This document shows positions 1 through 6,710 of a stretch of 21,858 nt of DNA, one piece after another (position 1 is the first letter of the stretch; every line of letters begins with the position of its first letter). Both the position numbers and the translations under genes were made by a program. Location of the stretch: positions 1 to 21,858 of the forward strand of contig JBBIKU010000018.1 in assembly GCA_037445245.1 (NCBI GenBank), given 5' to 3'. Source of the DNA: JBBIKU01 sp037445245. GTDB taxonomy: Bacteria > Chloroflexota > Anaerolineae > Anaerolineales > Anaerolineaceae. The notes under the pieces were generated by a model that was not told the DNA's origin, did no database searches, and saw nothing but the letters and a program-made list of their open reading frames with translations.

Positions 1-2
1 TC

Positions 3-500
3 AACAACCGCCTTGGCATTCCGGACCCGCTGCCCTACGTTGCGATTGGTAGAACCTATTCTCAGATGGGGGAATTCTTTGCCGCCTCGCTCAATGTGCT
101 GCGCGCCCTTCAGCTCGACCCAACCAACCAGGATACCTACGGCGTGCTGGGCGTGGTGTATTTCCGCTCTCGCAATTATGAAGGGGCGATCCCGGCTTTC
201 AAGTGCGCCGTGCGGGGATGTACGGCAGAGGAGAGCTGCGAGGTACGCCAGTGCAACCCCGCCACCGACCCAATGATCGAGATCGAAGCCCTGCCGCTAT
301 CTCCTTCTACCGTGCTGTATTACTATACCTATGGCTCGGTTTTGGCAGGTATGCACCGACCAAACGATGATTATTGCATCAGGGCGATGGAGGTGCTGCG
401 GGAGGTGCGCGCCGAATTTGCCGATAATGAGACCATCATCTCGATCGTACAGGCAAGTGAACGCATCTGCACCGCGGCTTCGGCTTCACAGTTTCCCTGA
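3..500 (+). CDS. TPR-repeat protein, C-terminal part (5' truncated)
   Basis: The reading frame is open from the left edge, so the start lies outside the window; about 165 residues are visible before a TGA stop. The visible part carries tetratricopeptide-type helical repeats: one from about residue 12 (YVAIGRTYSQMGEFFAAS) into NVLRALQLDPTN, and a second (TYGVLGVVYFRSRNYEGAI) into PAFKCAV. TPRs are protein-protein interaction scaffolds; no catalytic domain is visible, so the function is unknown. After the second repeat there is a cysteine cluster spaced C-x4-C-x5-C-x4-C, followed by another helical segment (TVLYYYTYGSVLAGM) and two further cysteines. This could mean disulfides in an exported protein or a metal site; that is inference. 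The gene lies upstream of groESL on the same strand, but the heat-shock promoter between them indicates separate transcription. No intrinsic terminator is evident after its stop. Confidence 0.75.
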   Translation, partial: NNRLGIPDPLPYVAIGRTYSQMGEFFAASLNVLRALQLDPTNQDTYGVLGVVYFRSRNYEGAIPAFKCAVRGCTAEESCEVRQCNPATDPMIEIEALPLSPSTVLYYYTYGSVLAGMHRPNDDYCIRAMEVLREVRAEFADNETIISIVQASERICTAASASQFP

Positions 501-581
501 TGCCATTATGCGGGGTATATTCTGCTGCACGCCTGAATTTCCGCGCTGTATATAAATTTTATTAATATTTCTCATCTCCCC

Positions 582-610
582 TTGACTTACGGCGGAAAGG
601 TGGGTATGAT
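582..610 (+). promoter_or_regulatory. sigma70-type promoter of groESL
   Basis: A -35 hexamer TTGACT (582-587) and a -10 hexamer TATGAT (605-610) are separated by exactly 17 bp. The predicted start of transcription is near 617, inside the left arm of the CIRCE element, as expected for a vegetative promoter repressed by HrcA. AT-rich sequence just upstream (about 550-572) could act as an UP element. Confidence 0.8.
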
Positions 611-615
611 TTGGG

Positions 616-650
616 CGATTTAGCACTCGAACGCAGTGAGTGCTAAATCG
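616..650 (+). promoter_or_regulatory. CIRCE operator (HrcA binding site)
   Basis: A perfect CIRCE inverted repeat: TTAGCACTC (620-628), a 9-nt spacer, GAGTGCTAA (638-646). The symmetry extends to 13-bp arms (616-628 and 638-650). CIRCE is the operator of the heat-shock repressor HrcA and typically precedes groESL. Here it lies directly after the -10 box and at the start of the transcript, so bound HrcA would block initiation, and the same sequence could fold as a 5' mRNA hairpin. hrcA itself is not in the window. Confidence 0.95.
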
Positions 651-693
651 TTGACATCTTACCCGCATCATACGTATCAAGAGGAGGTCTGTA

Positions 694-990
694 ATGACGA
701 TCAAATTGAAACCTTTGGGAAGCCGGGTCGTGGTTGAACCGTTGGAGGAAGAAGAAGTAACTGCCGGCGGTATCGTGTTACCCGAAACAGCCAAAGAAAA
801 ACCCCAGAAGGGTGTGGTTTTGTCGGTCGGTCCTGGTGACCGCGATGAAGATGGAAAATACATCCCGATGGACGTCAAAGTGGGCGACACCGTGCTGTTC
901 GCCAAATATGGGGGTACCGAGGTTAAGGTAGACGGCAAAAAGCTCTTGATCCTGCGTGAGAGCGACCTGCTCGCAATCGTTGAAAAATAG
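694..990 (+). CDS. groES: co-chaperonin GroES (Hsp10)
   Basis: A 98-residue protein of normal GroES length. It forms the heptameric lid that caps GroEL and encloses the folding chamber in the cytoplasm. The family signature is clear: KPLGSRVVVEP near the N-terminus, the mobile-loop region EEEEVTAGGIVLPETAKEKP (about residues 18-37) that contacts GroEL, then GVVLSVGPG and VGDTVLFAKYGGTEVK, ending in LRESDLLAIVEK. The ATG start is preceded by a strong Shine-Dalgarno GAGGAGG at 681-687, 6 nt upstream. groEL follows after 42 nt, so the two form the standard operon under the CIRCE-controlled promoter. Nothing unusual is seen. Confidence 0.97.
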   Translation: MTIKLKPLGSRVVVEPLEEEEVTAGGIVLPETAKEKPQKGVVLSVGPGDRDEDGKYIPMDVKVGDTVLFAKYGGTEVKVDGKKLLILRESDLLAIVEK

Positions 991-1032
991 CACGAATTCA
1001 TCATTCTAAAGGAACTTTCAAGGAGTAAATCA

Positions 1033-2667
1033 ATGGCTGCTAAACAATTGGTTTTTTCAGAAGAAGCTCGCCGTCGCTTAAAGAACGGCATCGATACTGT
1101 TGCTACTGCAGTAGCCGCCACTCTCGGGCCCAAGGGGCGCAATGTGGCTGTGGATCGCAAATTCGGTTCACCGACCATCACCCACGACGGCGTGACGGTG
1201 GCAAAAGAGATTGAGCTGCAAGATCCTTTCGAGAACATGGGCGCTCAGCTCCTGAAAGAAGCCGCCACCAAAACCAACGACATCGCTGGTGATGGCACCA
1301 CCACTTCAACCGTGCTGGCACACTCGATTGTGACCGAAGGGTTGAAAACCCTGGCGGCTGGCGCCAACCCAATGTTACTCAAGCGCGGCATCGAAGCCGC
1401 CTCGAAAGCCGTGGCGGATGCGATCAAAAATCAAGCTATTGAAATCACCACCAAGGACGAAATCGCAAATGTCGCCACCATTTCAGCCCAGGACCGCGCT
1501 ATTGGCGAGCTGATCGCTGAAGTGATGGATAAAGTTGGCAAAGACGGCGTGATTACGGTTGAAGAATCCAAAGGTCTCGAGTTTGAACAGGAATACGTCG
1601 AGGGTATGCAGTTCGATCGCGGTTACATCTCGCCTTATTTCATCACCGATCCCGAGCACATGGAAGCCGCCATCGCGGAGCCCCATATCCTGATCCACGA
1701 TAAAAAGATCTCAGCCGCTGCCGACATCGTCCCGATCCTGGAGAAGTTGGTGCAGATCGGCAAACGCGATCTGGTCATTATTGCTGAAGATGTAGACGGC
1801 GAGGCGCTGGCGACCTTGGTGCTGAACAAACTGCGCGGCATGCTCAATGTGCTGGCAGTCAAAGCACCGGGATTTGGCGACCGCCGCAAAGCCATGCTAC
1901 AAGACATTGCCGTGCTCACCGGGGCGACTGTGATCTCCGAAGAGACCGGGCGCAAGCTGGAAACCGTCACCGTGGCAGACTTGGGACGCGCTGAAAAAGT
2001 GGTCTCGGACAAGGATAACACCACCCTCATCGGCGGCAAGGGTGAAGAAGTCCAGATCAAAGGTCGCATCGAGCAGATTCGCATCGAGATCGAAAAAACT
2101 ACCAGCGATTATGACCGGGAGAAGCTGCAGGAACGATTGGCAAAACTTTCTGGCGGTGTTGCGATCATTCGGGTGGGTGCTGCCACCGAGACTGAATTGA
2201 AAGAAAAGAAACATCGCGTAGAAGATGCCCTTTCGGCGACTCGCGCTGCGGTCGAAGAAGGAATCGTCCCCGGCGGTGGTGTGGCGCTGATCAACGCCCT
2301 GGCGGCGCTGGACAAGGTCAAGATGGACATGGAGGACGAGCAGATTGGTGTCAACATTGTGCGTAAAGCGCTTGACGTTCCCATGCGCAAGATTGCCGAG
2401 AACGCCGGAAAAGACGGCTCGGTGATCGTGGAGAACATCCGCCAATCCCAGGCGAAGGGCAAGAACAAGAACGTTGGTTATGACGTCTTGAAAGATGACT
2501 ACATCGACATGGTCAAGGGTGGCGTGATTGACCCTGCCAAGGTTACCCGCGGCGCTCTAGAAAATGCAGCCTCGATTGCTGCCATGATCCTGACCACTGA
2601 GGCGTTGATCTCAGATGTGCCGGAGACTGTGAAAACACCGGCGACTCCGCCAATGCCGGAGTACTAA
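1033..2667 (+). CDS. groEL: chaperonin GroEL (Hsp60)
   Basis: A 544-residue ATP-driven chaperonin that assembles into double heptameric rings and folds client proteins with GroES. ATP-site and hydrolysis motifs are intact: ATLGPKGRNV (29-38), HDG with Asp52, GDGTTT with Asp87 (86-91), and RVEDAL with Asp398, followed by VEEGIVPGGGVAL. The start is ATG with AGGAG at 1021-1025. It is co-transcribed with groES and is followed by a strong intrinsic terminator. The C-terminus ends in TPATPPMPEY and lacks the flexible Gly-Gly-Met repeat tail of many bacterial GroELs, so the tail inside the folding cavity is short and proline-rich. Only one copy is visible here; other chaperonin loci cannot be excluded. 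Confidence 0.97.
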   Translation: MAAKQLVFSEEARRRLKNGIDTVATAVAATLGPKGRNVAVDRKFGSPTITHDGVTVAKEIELQDPFENMGAQLLKEAATKTNDIAGDGTTTSTVLAHSIVTEGLKTLAAGANPMLLKRGIEAASKAVADAIKNQAIEITTKDEIANVATISAQDRAIGELIAEVMDKVGKDGVITVEESKGLEFEQEYVEGMQFDRGYISPYFITDPEHMEAAIAEPHILIHDKKISAAADIVPILEKLVQIGKRDLVIIAEDVDGEALATLVLNKLRGMLNVLAVKAPGFGDRRKAMLQDIAVLTGATVISEETGRKLETVTVADLGRAEKVVSDKDNTTLIGGKGEEVQIKGRIEQIRIEIEKTTSDYDREKLQERLAKLSGGVAIIRVGAATETELKEKKHRVEDALSATRAAVEEGIVPGGGVALINALAALDKVKMDMEDEQIGVNIVRKALDVPMRKIAENAGKDGSVIVENIRQSQAKGKNKNVGYDVLKDDYIDMVKGGVIDPAKVTRGALENAASIAAMILTTEALISDVPETVKTPATPPMPEY

Positions 2668-2718
2668 ACAAGATTTTTCTCAAATTGCAGAAGCGATTTG
2701 AGGGTAATACGAGAAGGG

Positions 2719-2750
2719 ATGGGGCTGTTGTGAGCGACAGCCCCATTTTT
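2719..2750 (+). terminator. intrinsic terminator of groESL
   Basis: A 10-bp perfect stem (ATGGGGCTGT, 2719-2728, pairing with ACAGCCCCAT, 2737-2746), an 8-nt loop and a run of five T at 2746-2750. It lies 51 nt after the groEL stop, in the correct orientation. Confidence 0.85.
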
Positions 2751-2779
2751 ATTGGGTTTACAAAATCTCGAGCTCTGCG

Positions 2780-2910
2780 CGCCCTTGTACCCGAGGGTCG
2801 CCGACCCCGGCTTGCCGACCGGCATCGACGATGCCAGCTACAGTCCGCCCTTGTACCCGAGGGTTGCTGACCCCGCCTTACTGACGGGGATCGACGCTCC
2901 CGGCTACAGT
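2780..2910. repeat. two tandem 65-bp structured repeats (period 66)
   Basis: Copy 1 is 2780-2844 and copy 2 is 2846-2910; they match at 55 of 65 positions, with the first 19 identical (CGCCCTTGTACCCGAGGGT). Each copy holds small hairpins: ACCC-GA-GGGT, GGGTC-GCC-GACCC and a GGCATC/GATGCC-type stem. The last stem shows a compensatory C-G to G-C change between the copies. They lie in the convergent groEL/ftsZ gap and encode no convincing protein. They look like a dispersed intergenic repeat family, but copy number elsewhere cannot be seen. Confidence 0.75.
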
Positions 2911-2936
2911 GCGCTATTTTGAAAGGATCTTAAAGG

Positions 2937-2970
2937 CGGCATTCGCCCCCATGCATGGGGGCGAATGCCG
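2937..2970. repeat. perfect 34-bp palindrome
   Basis: Two 17-base arms (CGGCATTCGCCCCCATG and its exact reverse complement) meet at ATG/CAT with no spacer (centre 2953/2954). It lies between convergent groEL and ftsZ. There is no T-run on either side, so it is not a standard intrinsic terminator, though it could still cause pausing or mRNA 3'-end protection for either operon. It could also be a mobile repeat of the REP/MITE type. Confidence 0.8.
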
Positions 2971-3223
2971 GGGGAAAGTGATTTAGCCTGGTGCCAGGAG
3001 GATGGGTGACGCTGCTGCCGGGTGAAGACTGCCGGGAATTGCCGAGGAAGGAGAATGTTTGGACAATCGCCGGGTTAGCCGATACCGGTCTTGCCTGGAT
3101 AAAGATGAAACACAAAACCTAAGCCTGGCTGGCAGCGCGCCAGCAGACGGTCTTGGATTAACTTCCAGCCTGGGTTGGGAGAACCAAGGCTGCTGCCATC
3201 CCATCCGCGCACGCATGGGCAAT
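2971..3223. other. gene-free interval downstream of ftsZ
   Basis: No convincing gene on either strand. It would form the 3' untranslated region of the dcw transcript. Only weak structures are visible: a short CCTGG/CCAGG hairpin at 2987-2998 and the 6-bp hairpin listed separately. Confidence 0.5.
3128..3144 (-). terminator. possible weak terminator of the dcw operon
   Basis: A 6-bp hairpin (GCTGGC, 5-nt loop, GCCAGC) about 80 nt after the ftsZ stop. On the minus strand a T-rich stretch follows only after roughly 12 nt and is interrupted. This is too weak for a firm intrinsic terminator; the 34-bp palindrome farther on is an alternative 3'-end determinant. Confidence 0.25.
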
Positions 3224-4378
3224 TTAACGGTTGCCACGGTTGCGCAGAAAAGCCGGAATGTCGAGGTCGTCGGTGTTGAGCACCCGCGCCTGGAATTCGG
3301 CGGGAATCGGTTGGCTGTTAACCGGCTGTTCCACACTCTCCAGCGGGCGAAGGCGTTGAATTGCCGGCGGTTCTTCCAACCGAACCGGACGTTCGCTGAC
3401 TTTACGGACACTGGTACTGGTGCGGTCGAAGCCGGTGGCAATGACTGTGACGCGAATCTCATCGCCCAGGCTGGGATCGATCACCGCGCCGAAGATCAGG
3501 TTCACGTCCGGGTGCGCCGTCTCGCGAATAATGGCGGCTGCCTGGTTGACTTCGAACAACGTCAGCCCTGGTCCGCCGGTGACATTGAAGAGGATGCCGC
3601 GGGCACCGTCGATGGTGATATCCAGCAACTGGCTGGAAATTGCGAGTTCAGCCGCCGTACGGGCACGGTCTTCGCCGGAGGCTTTTCCGACCGCCATCAG
3701 GGCGGCGCCGCCTTCGGACATGATGGTGCGTACATCGGCAAAGTCCAGGTTGATCAAGCCAGGGACGGTAATCAGTTCCGAGATGCCCTGAATGCCCTGA
3801 CGCAGCACATCGTCTGCGACCTGAAAGGCTTCCTGAAGGCTGGATCGCTTGTCCACGATCTGCAACAAGCGATCGTTGGGGATCACGATCAGGGTATCTG
3901 CCTGCTCTTTCAGCTTGCTGATGCCGATCTCAGAGGACTGCATGCGCCGTAATCCCTCGAAGGTGAAGGGGCGCGTTACCACGCCGATGGTCAGGGCGCC
4001 GATCTCTCTTGCGATTTGGGCGACGATCGGGGCGGCGCCGGTGCCCGTGCCACCGCCCATACCGGCGGTCACGAAGACCATATCGCTACCCTTGAGTACC
4101 TCGTAGAGATCGTCGGCTGATTCTTCGGCGGCTTTGCGCCCGACTTCGGGGTTGCCGCCGGCGCCCAAACCGCGTGTGCTTTTATCGCCAATGCGTACCC
4201 GCGTCGGCGCTTTGGTTTGCAGTAGCGCCTGCCCATCCGTGTTGATGGCGACAAATTCGATCCCCTGGACGCCTTCGTTGATCATGCGGTTGACGGCGTT
4301 GCATCCACCACCGCCCACCCCGATGACCTTGATGCGGGCGAAGGTTTCAGCCTGTTGAGGTTGTTTAATGTGCTCCAT
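3224..4378 (-). CDS. ftsZ: cell division protein FtsZ
   Basis: A 384-residue tubulin-like GTPase that polymerises into the Z-ring at mid-cell. Seen in order: GVGGGGCNAVNRM (20-32), the tubulin signature GGGTGTGAAP (108-117), a synergy-loop region with DFADVRTIMSEGGAALM, a variable linker, and the conserved C-terminal peptide DDLDIPAFLR followed by a basic tail, which binds FtsA and other anchors. The ATG chosen is preceded by AAGGAG (plus-strand 4385-4390) with 6-nt spacing; an in-frame TTG 18 nt upstream overlaps that Shine-Dalgarno and is unlikely to be used. It is the last gene of the dcw run, 64 nt after ftsA, its membrane anchor. Length and motifs are normal. Confidence 0.97.
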   Translation of the reverse strand: MEHIKQPQQAETFARIKVIGVGGGGCNAVNRMINEGVQGIEFVAINTDGQALLQTKAPTRVRIGDKSTRGLGAGGNPEVGRKAAEESADDLYEVLKGSDMVFVTAGMGGGTGTGAAPIVAQIAREIGALTIGVVTRPFTFEGLRRMQSSEIGISKLKEQADTLIVIPNDRLLQIVDKRSSLQEAFQVADDVLRQGIQGISELITVPGLINLDFADVRTIMSEGGAALMAVGKASGEDRARTAAELAISSQLLDITIDGARGILFNVTGGPGLTLFEVNQAAAIIRETAHPDVNLIFGAVIDPSLGDEIRVTVIATGFDRTSTSVRKVSERPVRLEEPPAIQRLRPLESVEQPVNSQPIPAEFQARVLNTDDLDIPAFLRNRGNR

Positions 4379-4442
4379 TCTGTTCTCCTTCCTCAATAAA
4401 AGTGCTCCGTAATTCCCGGCAGGAATGCGGTTTATGTTTTGA

Positions 4443-5672
4443 TCACGGTAGCAGGTTCTTCAGCATCTTTTTCATCCACTCCCAATTGAAATCCACTCCT
4501 TTCCTGTGCGGGCGCTGTTGCGGTAGGATCGTTTCGCTCATCATCAGCGCCCAGTGCAGCAGCCCGATGCTGGTTGAATATGCCGGTGAATGCAACTGGT
4601 CGACCAACCCGATCAGATTTTCTGGCTTGGCAATACGCACAGGCAACCCCAGCGTTTGGCTGGCAAGATTGCGAATGCCCGGCAGGTTGCTGACGCCGCC
4701 GGTAAGGATCATGCCGGCGGGAAGCAACCCGTCGTAACCGGAACGTTTGATCTCTTGCAGCACCAGCAGGAAGATCTCTTCGACGCGGGCTTCGATGATA
4801 TGGGCGAGATCGCGCCGGCTGACCTGCTGGGCAGCGTCTTCGCCGAAAGCATGGGTGGTGAAAAGATCGTCTTCTGCCACACCACTTTCGATGGCGTAGC
4901 CGTGTTTTATTTTGACTTCTTCTGCCTGGGTGATGGGCAGGCGCAAACCGTGGGCAATATCGGAGGTGATGTAATTGCCCCCGACGGACAGCACCATCGT
5001 ATGCCACACATCTCCATCGATGTAGATCGCCAAATCGGTGGTGCCCCCACCGATATCGCACACCACCGCCCCCATTTGTCGCTCAGTATCGGTCAGCACC
5101 ACTTCACCGGAAGCCAGCGGGTTGAGCACAAATTGCGACACCTGAACACCAGCCGATTCAACACACTGACGCAAGTTCTCCACAGTGGCTTCGGCGGCGG
5201 TGATGATGTGGGCTTCCACTTCCAAGCGGTAGCCATGCATGCCGATCGGCATGCGGATGCCGTCTTGCCCGTCAACCACAAAGCCGCGCTGGATGATGTG
5301 GATGATCTCGCGGTTGTGCGGGATTGCCACCGCCTGCGCCGATTCGAGGGCGCGTTCGACATCGTAAGAGTCGATAATGCGCCCCGAAATGCCAACCACG
5401 CCACGGCTGTTGACCGCCGAGATGTGGGTGCCGGCGAGGCTGATCAGGGCGGAAGCGACTTCCAGACCGGAAGAACGCTGCGCCTTCTCGACCGATCGTG
5501 AGATGGATTGAGAGGCGGCAGCCAGGTCGACAATGGTACCCTTGCGGATACCCTGCGAGGGTTCGATGCCAACCCCAAGAATACGCAGGTTGTGCTCGCC
5601 CTCCACCCTTGCAACCAGTGTGCAGACCTTGGTGGTGCCGATATCAATTCCAACAACAATCGGTTCGTCCAT
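4443..5672 (-). CDS. ftsA: cell division protein FtsA
   Basis: A 409-residue actin-like ATPase that tethers FtsZ filaments to the membrane and recruits later division proteins. Actin-fold motifs: phosphate-1 GIDIGTTK (8-15), phosphate-2 CDIGGGTTD (205-213) and an adenosine motif near ILTGGVSNLPGI (about 330). A 1C-type domain lies between, and the C-terminus ends in an amphipathic helix (WEWMKKMLKNLL), the membrane-targeting sequence. The ATG start lies 6 nt after the ftsQ stop; a GGAG about 12 nt upstream overlaps the ftsQ end, so translation is probably coupled. The ftsQ-ftsA-ftsZ order is the classical one. Nothing is missing. Confidence 0.96.
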   Translation of the reverse strand: MDEPIVVGIDIGTTKVCTLVARVEGEHNLRILGVGIEPSQGIRKGTIVDLAAASQSISRSVEKAQRSSGLEVASALISLAGTHISAVNSRGVVGISGRIIDSYDVERALESAQAVAIPHNREIIHIIQRGFVVDGQDGIRMPIGMHGYRLEVEAHIITAAEATVENLRQCVESAGVQVSQFVLNPLASGEVVLTDTERQMGAVVCDIGGGTTDLAIYIDGDVWHTMVLSVGGNYITSDIAHGLRLPITQAEEVKIKHGYAIESGVAEDDLFTTHAFGEDAAQQVSRRDLAHIIEARVEEIFLLVLQEIKRSGYDGLLPAGMILTGGVSNLPGIRNLASQTLGLPVRIAKPENLIGLVDQLHSPAYSTSIGLLHWALMMSETILPQQRPHRKGVDFNWEWMKKMLKNLLP

Positions 5673-5678
5673 GACTGC

Positions 5679-6710
5679 TTATTGCTCCAGACGGTAGAAG
5701 GGTGCGTGAATGTGTGCCACGCTGATCATGCCCGGCTGTATGCCCTGGGACTCGATTTTTTCGACGATGCGATTGTAGATCGCCATCTTGAGATCCAAAT
5801 CGTCCAGCGACGAGCCAATGTATACATCCCAACCACGCGGATCACTCCAGCCCAACCCGTCACGACGACTGAAAACCAGGGCGGTTTCCGCCGGCATTTG
5901 GTTGCTCAGTGACAAGATTGCCTGCATTACCTGCGGCTCGACCTTGCGATGGGTTAGCAGCTTCTCCTTCTTTTGGTCTTCGTTTTCATTGCTATCGCCG
6001 GCGGCTGGCTGGGTATCTTCTGCTGTTGTTTCCAGGGCGACCGTGGGTGGCGCTTCGTCGGCATAGACCATCAGCAGGGGATATTCCACATCACCACGCA
6101 TTGGAAAAACCATGCCTTCGGGGTCGATCCACAACGTTTTCTCGTCATACTGCCATGCCAGCACTGGGGCGCGTTCCTGGGCTGAAACGATGACGTGATG
6201 CGGCATTTTTACTTTGACCGCGATGCCGGTCAGTTCTGGAAAGGCGCCAACCAGCTTCTCGGTCATCTGGCGGGGATCGATCATGAAGATGGGCGTACCT
6301 TCCACGTTCATCACGGCTTGCAGATCGCCGCGATTCAGGCGTTGGATGCCCTGAATTTCAGGGGTGCCGACTTCGAAATCGGAAGAGGAGAGGGACATAA
6401 TCAAGATGGCGCTGAGGAGCACCGTTATCAACCCTGAAAACAGGCGCCAGCCGGGGTGCAGTATGGGCAGGGAGGGTACCTGCATCTCGCTGCCGGGGCT
6501 ACCCAGGGGGATGGCGATCTTGCGGCGCACGCGGCTTTGCGCGCGCTGCACCACCGGCGTTCCCAACCCGCCCCGCACGAAGACAGACGGTGCTTCGGCG
6601 GCGTAGCGCACGGCGTAGGTCACCTTCTTTGTTTTTCCCTGGCTTTGCCGGGCGCGGCGCTGGCGAATCTGCTCGGCGCGCGTCATCCCCGCCGGTTTAC
6701 CCGCTTTCAT
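5679..6710 (-). CDS. ftsQ: cell division protein FtsQ (POTRA domain)
   Basis: A 343-residue bitopic protein linking early and late divisome proteins (FtsB/FtsL partner). Layout: a long basic cytoplasmic tail (about 1-87, with RAEQIRQRRARQSQ), one membrane helix (about 88-107, FSGLITVLLSAILIMSL), a POTRA domain (about 113-180, with GTPIFMIDP), then the FtsQ beta domain. The beta domain contains an acidic low-complexity insert (about 216-252, AEDTQPAAGDSNENEDQKK) that looks disordered. The ATG chosen overlaps the ddl stop as ATGA and has AGGAG 6 nt upstream (6717-6721); the open frame extends 37 codons farther, but only through ddl in another frame. The family is divergent, so the call rests on architecture and position before ftsA. 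Confidence 0.88.
   Translation of the reverse strand: MKAGKPAGMTRAEQIRQRRARQSQGKTKKVTYAVRYAAEAPSVFVRGGLGTPVVQRAQSRVRRKIAIPLGSPGSEMQVPSLPILHPGWRLFSGLITVLLSAILIMSLSSSDFEVGTPEIQGIQRLNRGDLQAVMNVEGTPIFMIDPRQMTEKLVGAFPELTGIAVKVKMPHHVIVSAQERAPVLAWQYDEKTLWIDPEGMVFPMRGDVEYPLLMVYADEAPPTVALETTAEDTQPAAGDSNENEDQKKEKLLTHRKVEPQVMQAILSLSNQMPAETALVFSRRDGLGWSDPRGWDVYIGSSLDDLDLKMAIYNRIVEKIESQGIQPGMISVAHIHAPFYRLEQ

Noticed and set aside
2780..2910. CRISPR array
   Set aside because: Only two adjacent, diverged copies separated by 1 nt, with no spacers and no cas genes in the window.
2983..3462. Minus-strand open frame running from the intergenic region into ftsZ
   Set aside because: It is an out-of-frame shadow of the ftsZ 3' end with no start signal or domain.
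3059..3952. Long plus-strand open frame antisense to ftsZ
   Set aside because: It mirrors the strongly conserved ftsZ frame, has no family motifs and no ribosome site; it results from GC-rich codon use.
4379..4396. TTG start extending FtsZ by six residues
   Set aside because: The added codons are the AAGGAG ribosome site itself; the ATG 6 nt later fits the usual FtsZ N-terminus.
4590..5501. Long plus-strand open frame antisense to ftsA
   Set aside because: ftsA on the other strand is unambiguous, and the antisense translation shows no recognisable domain.
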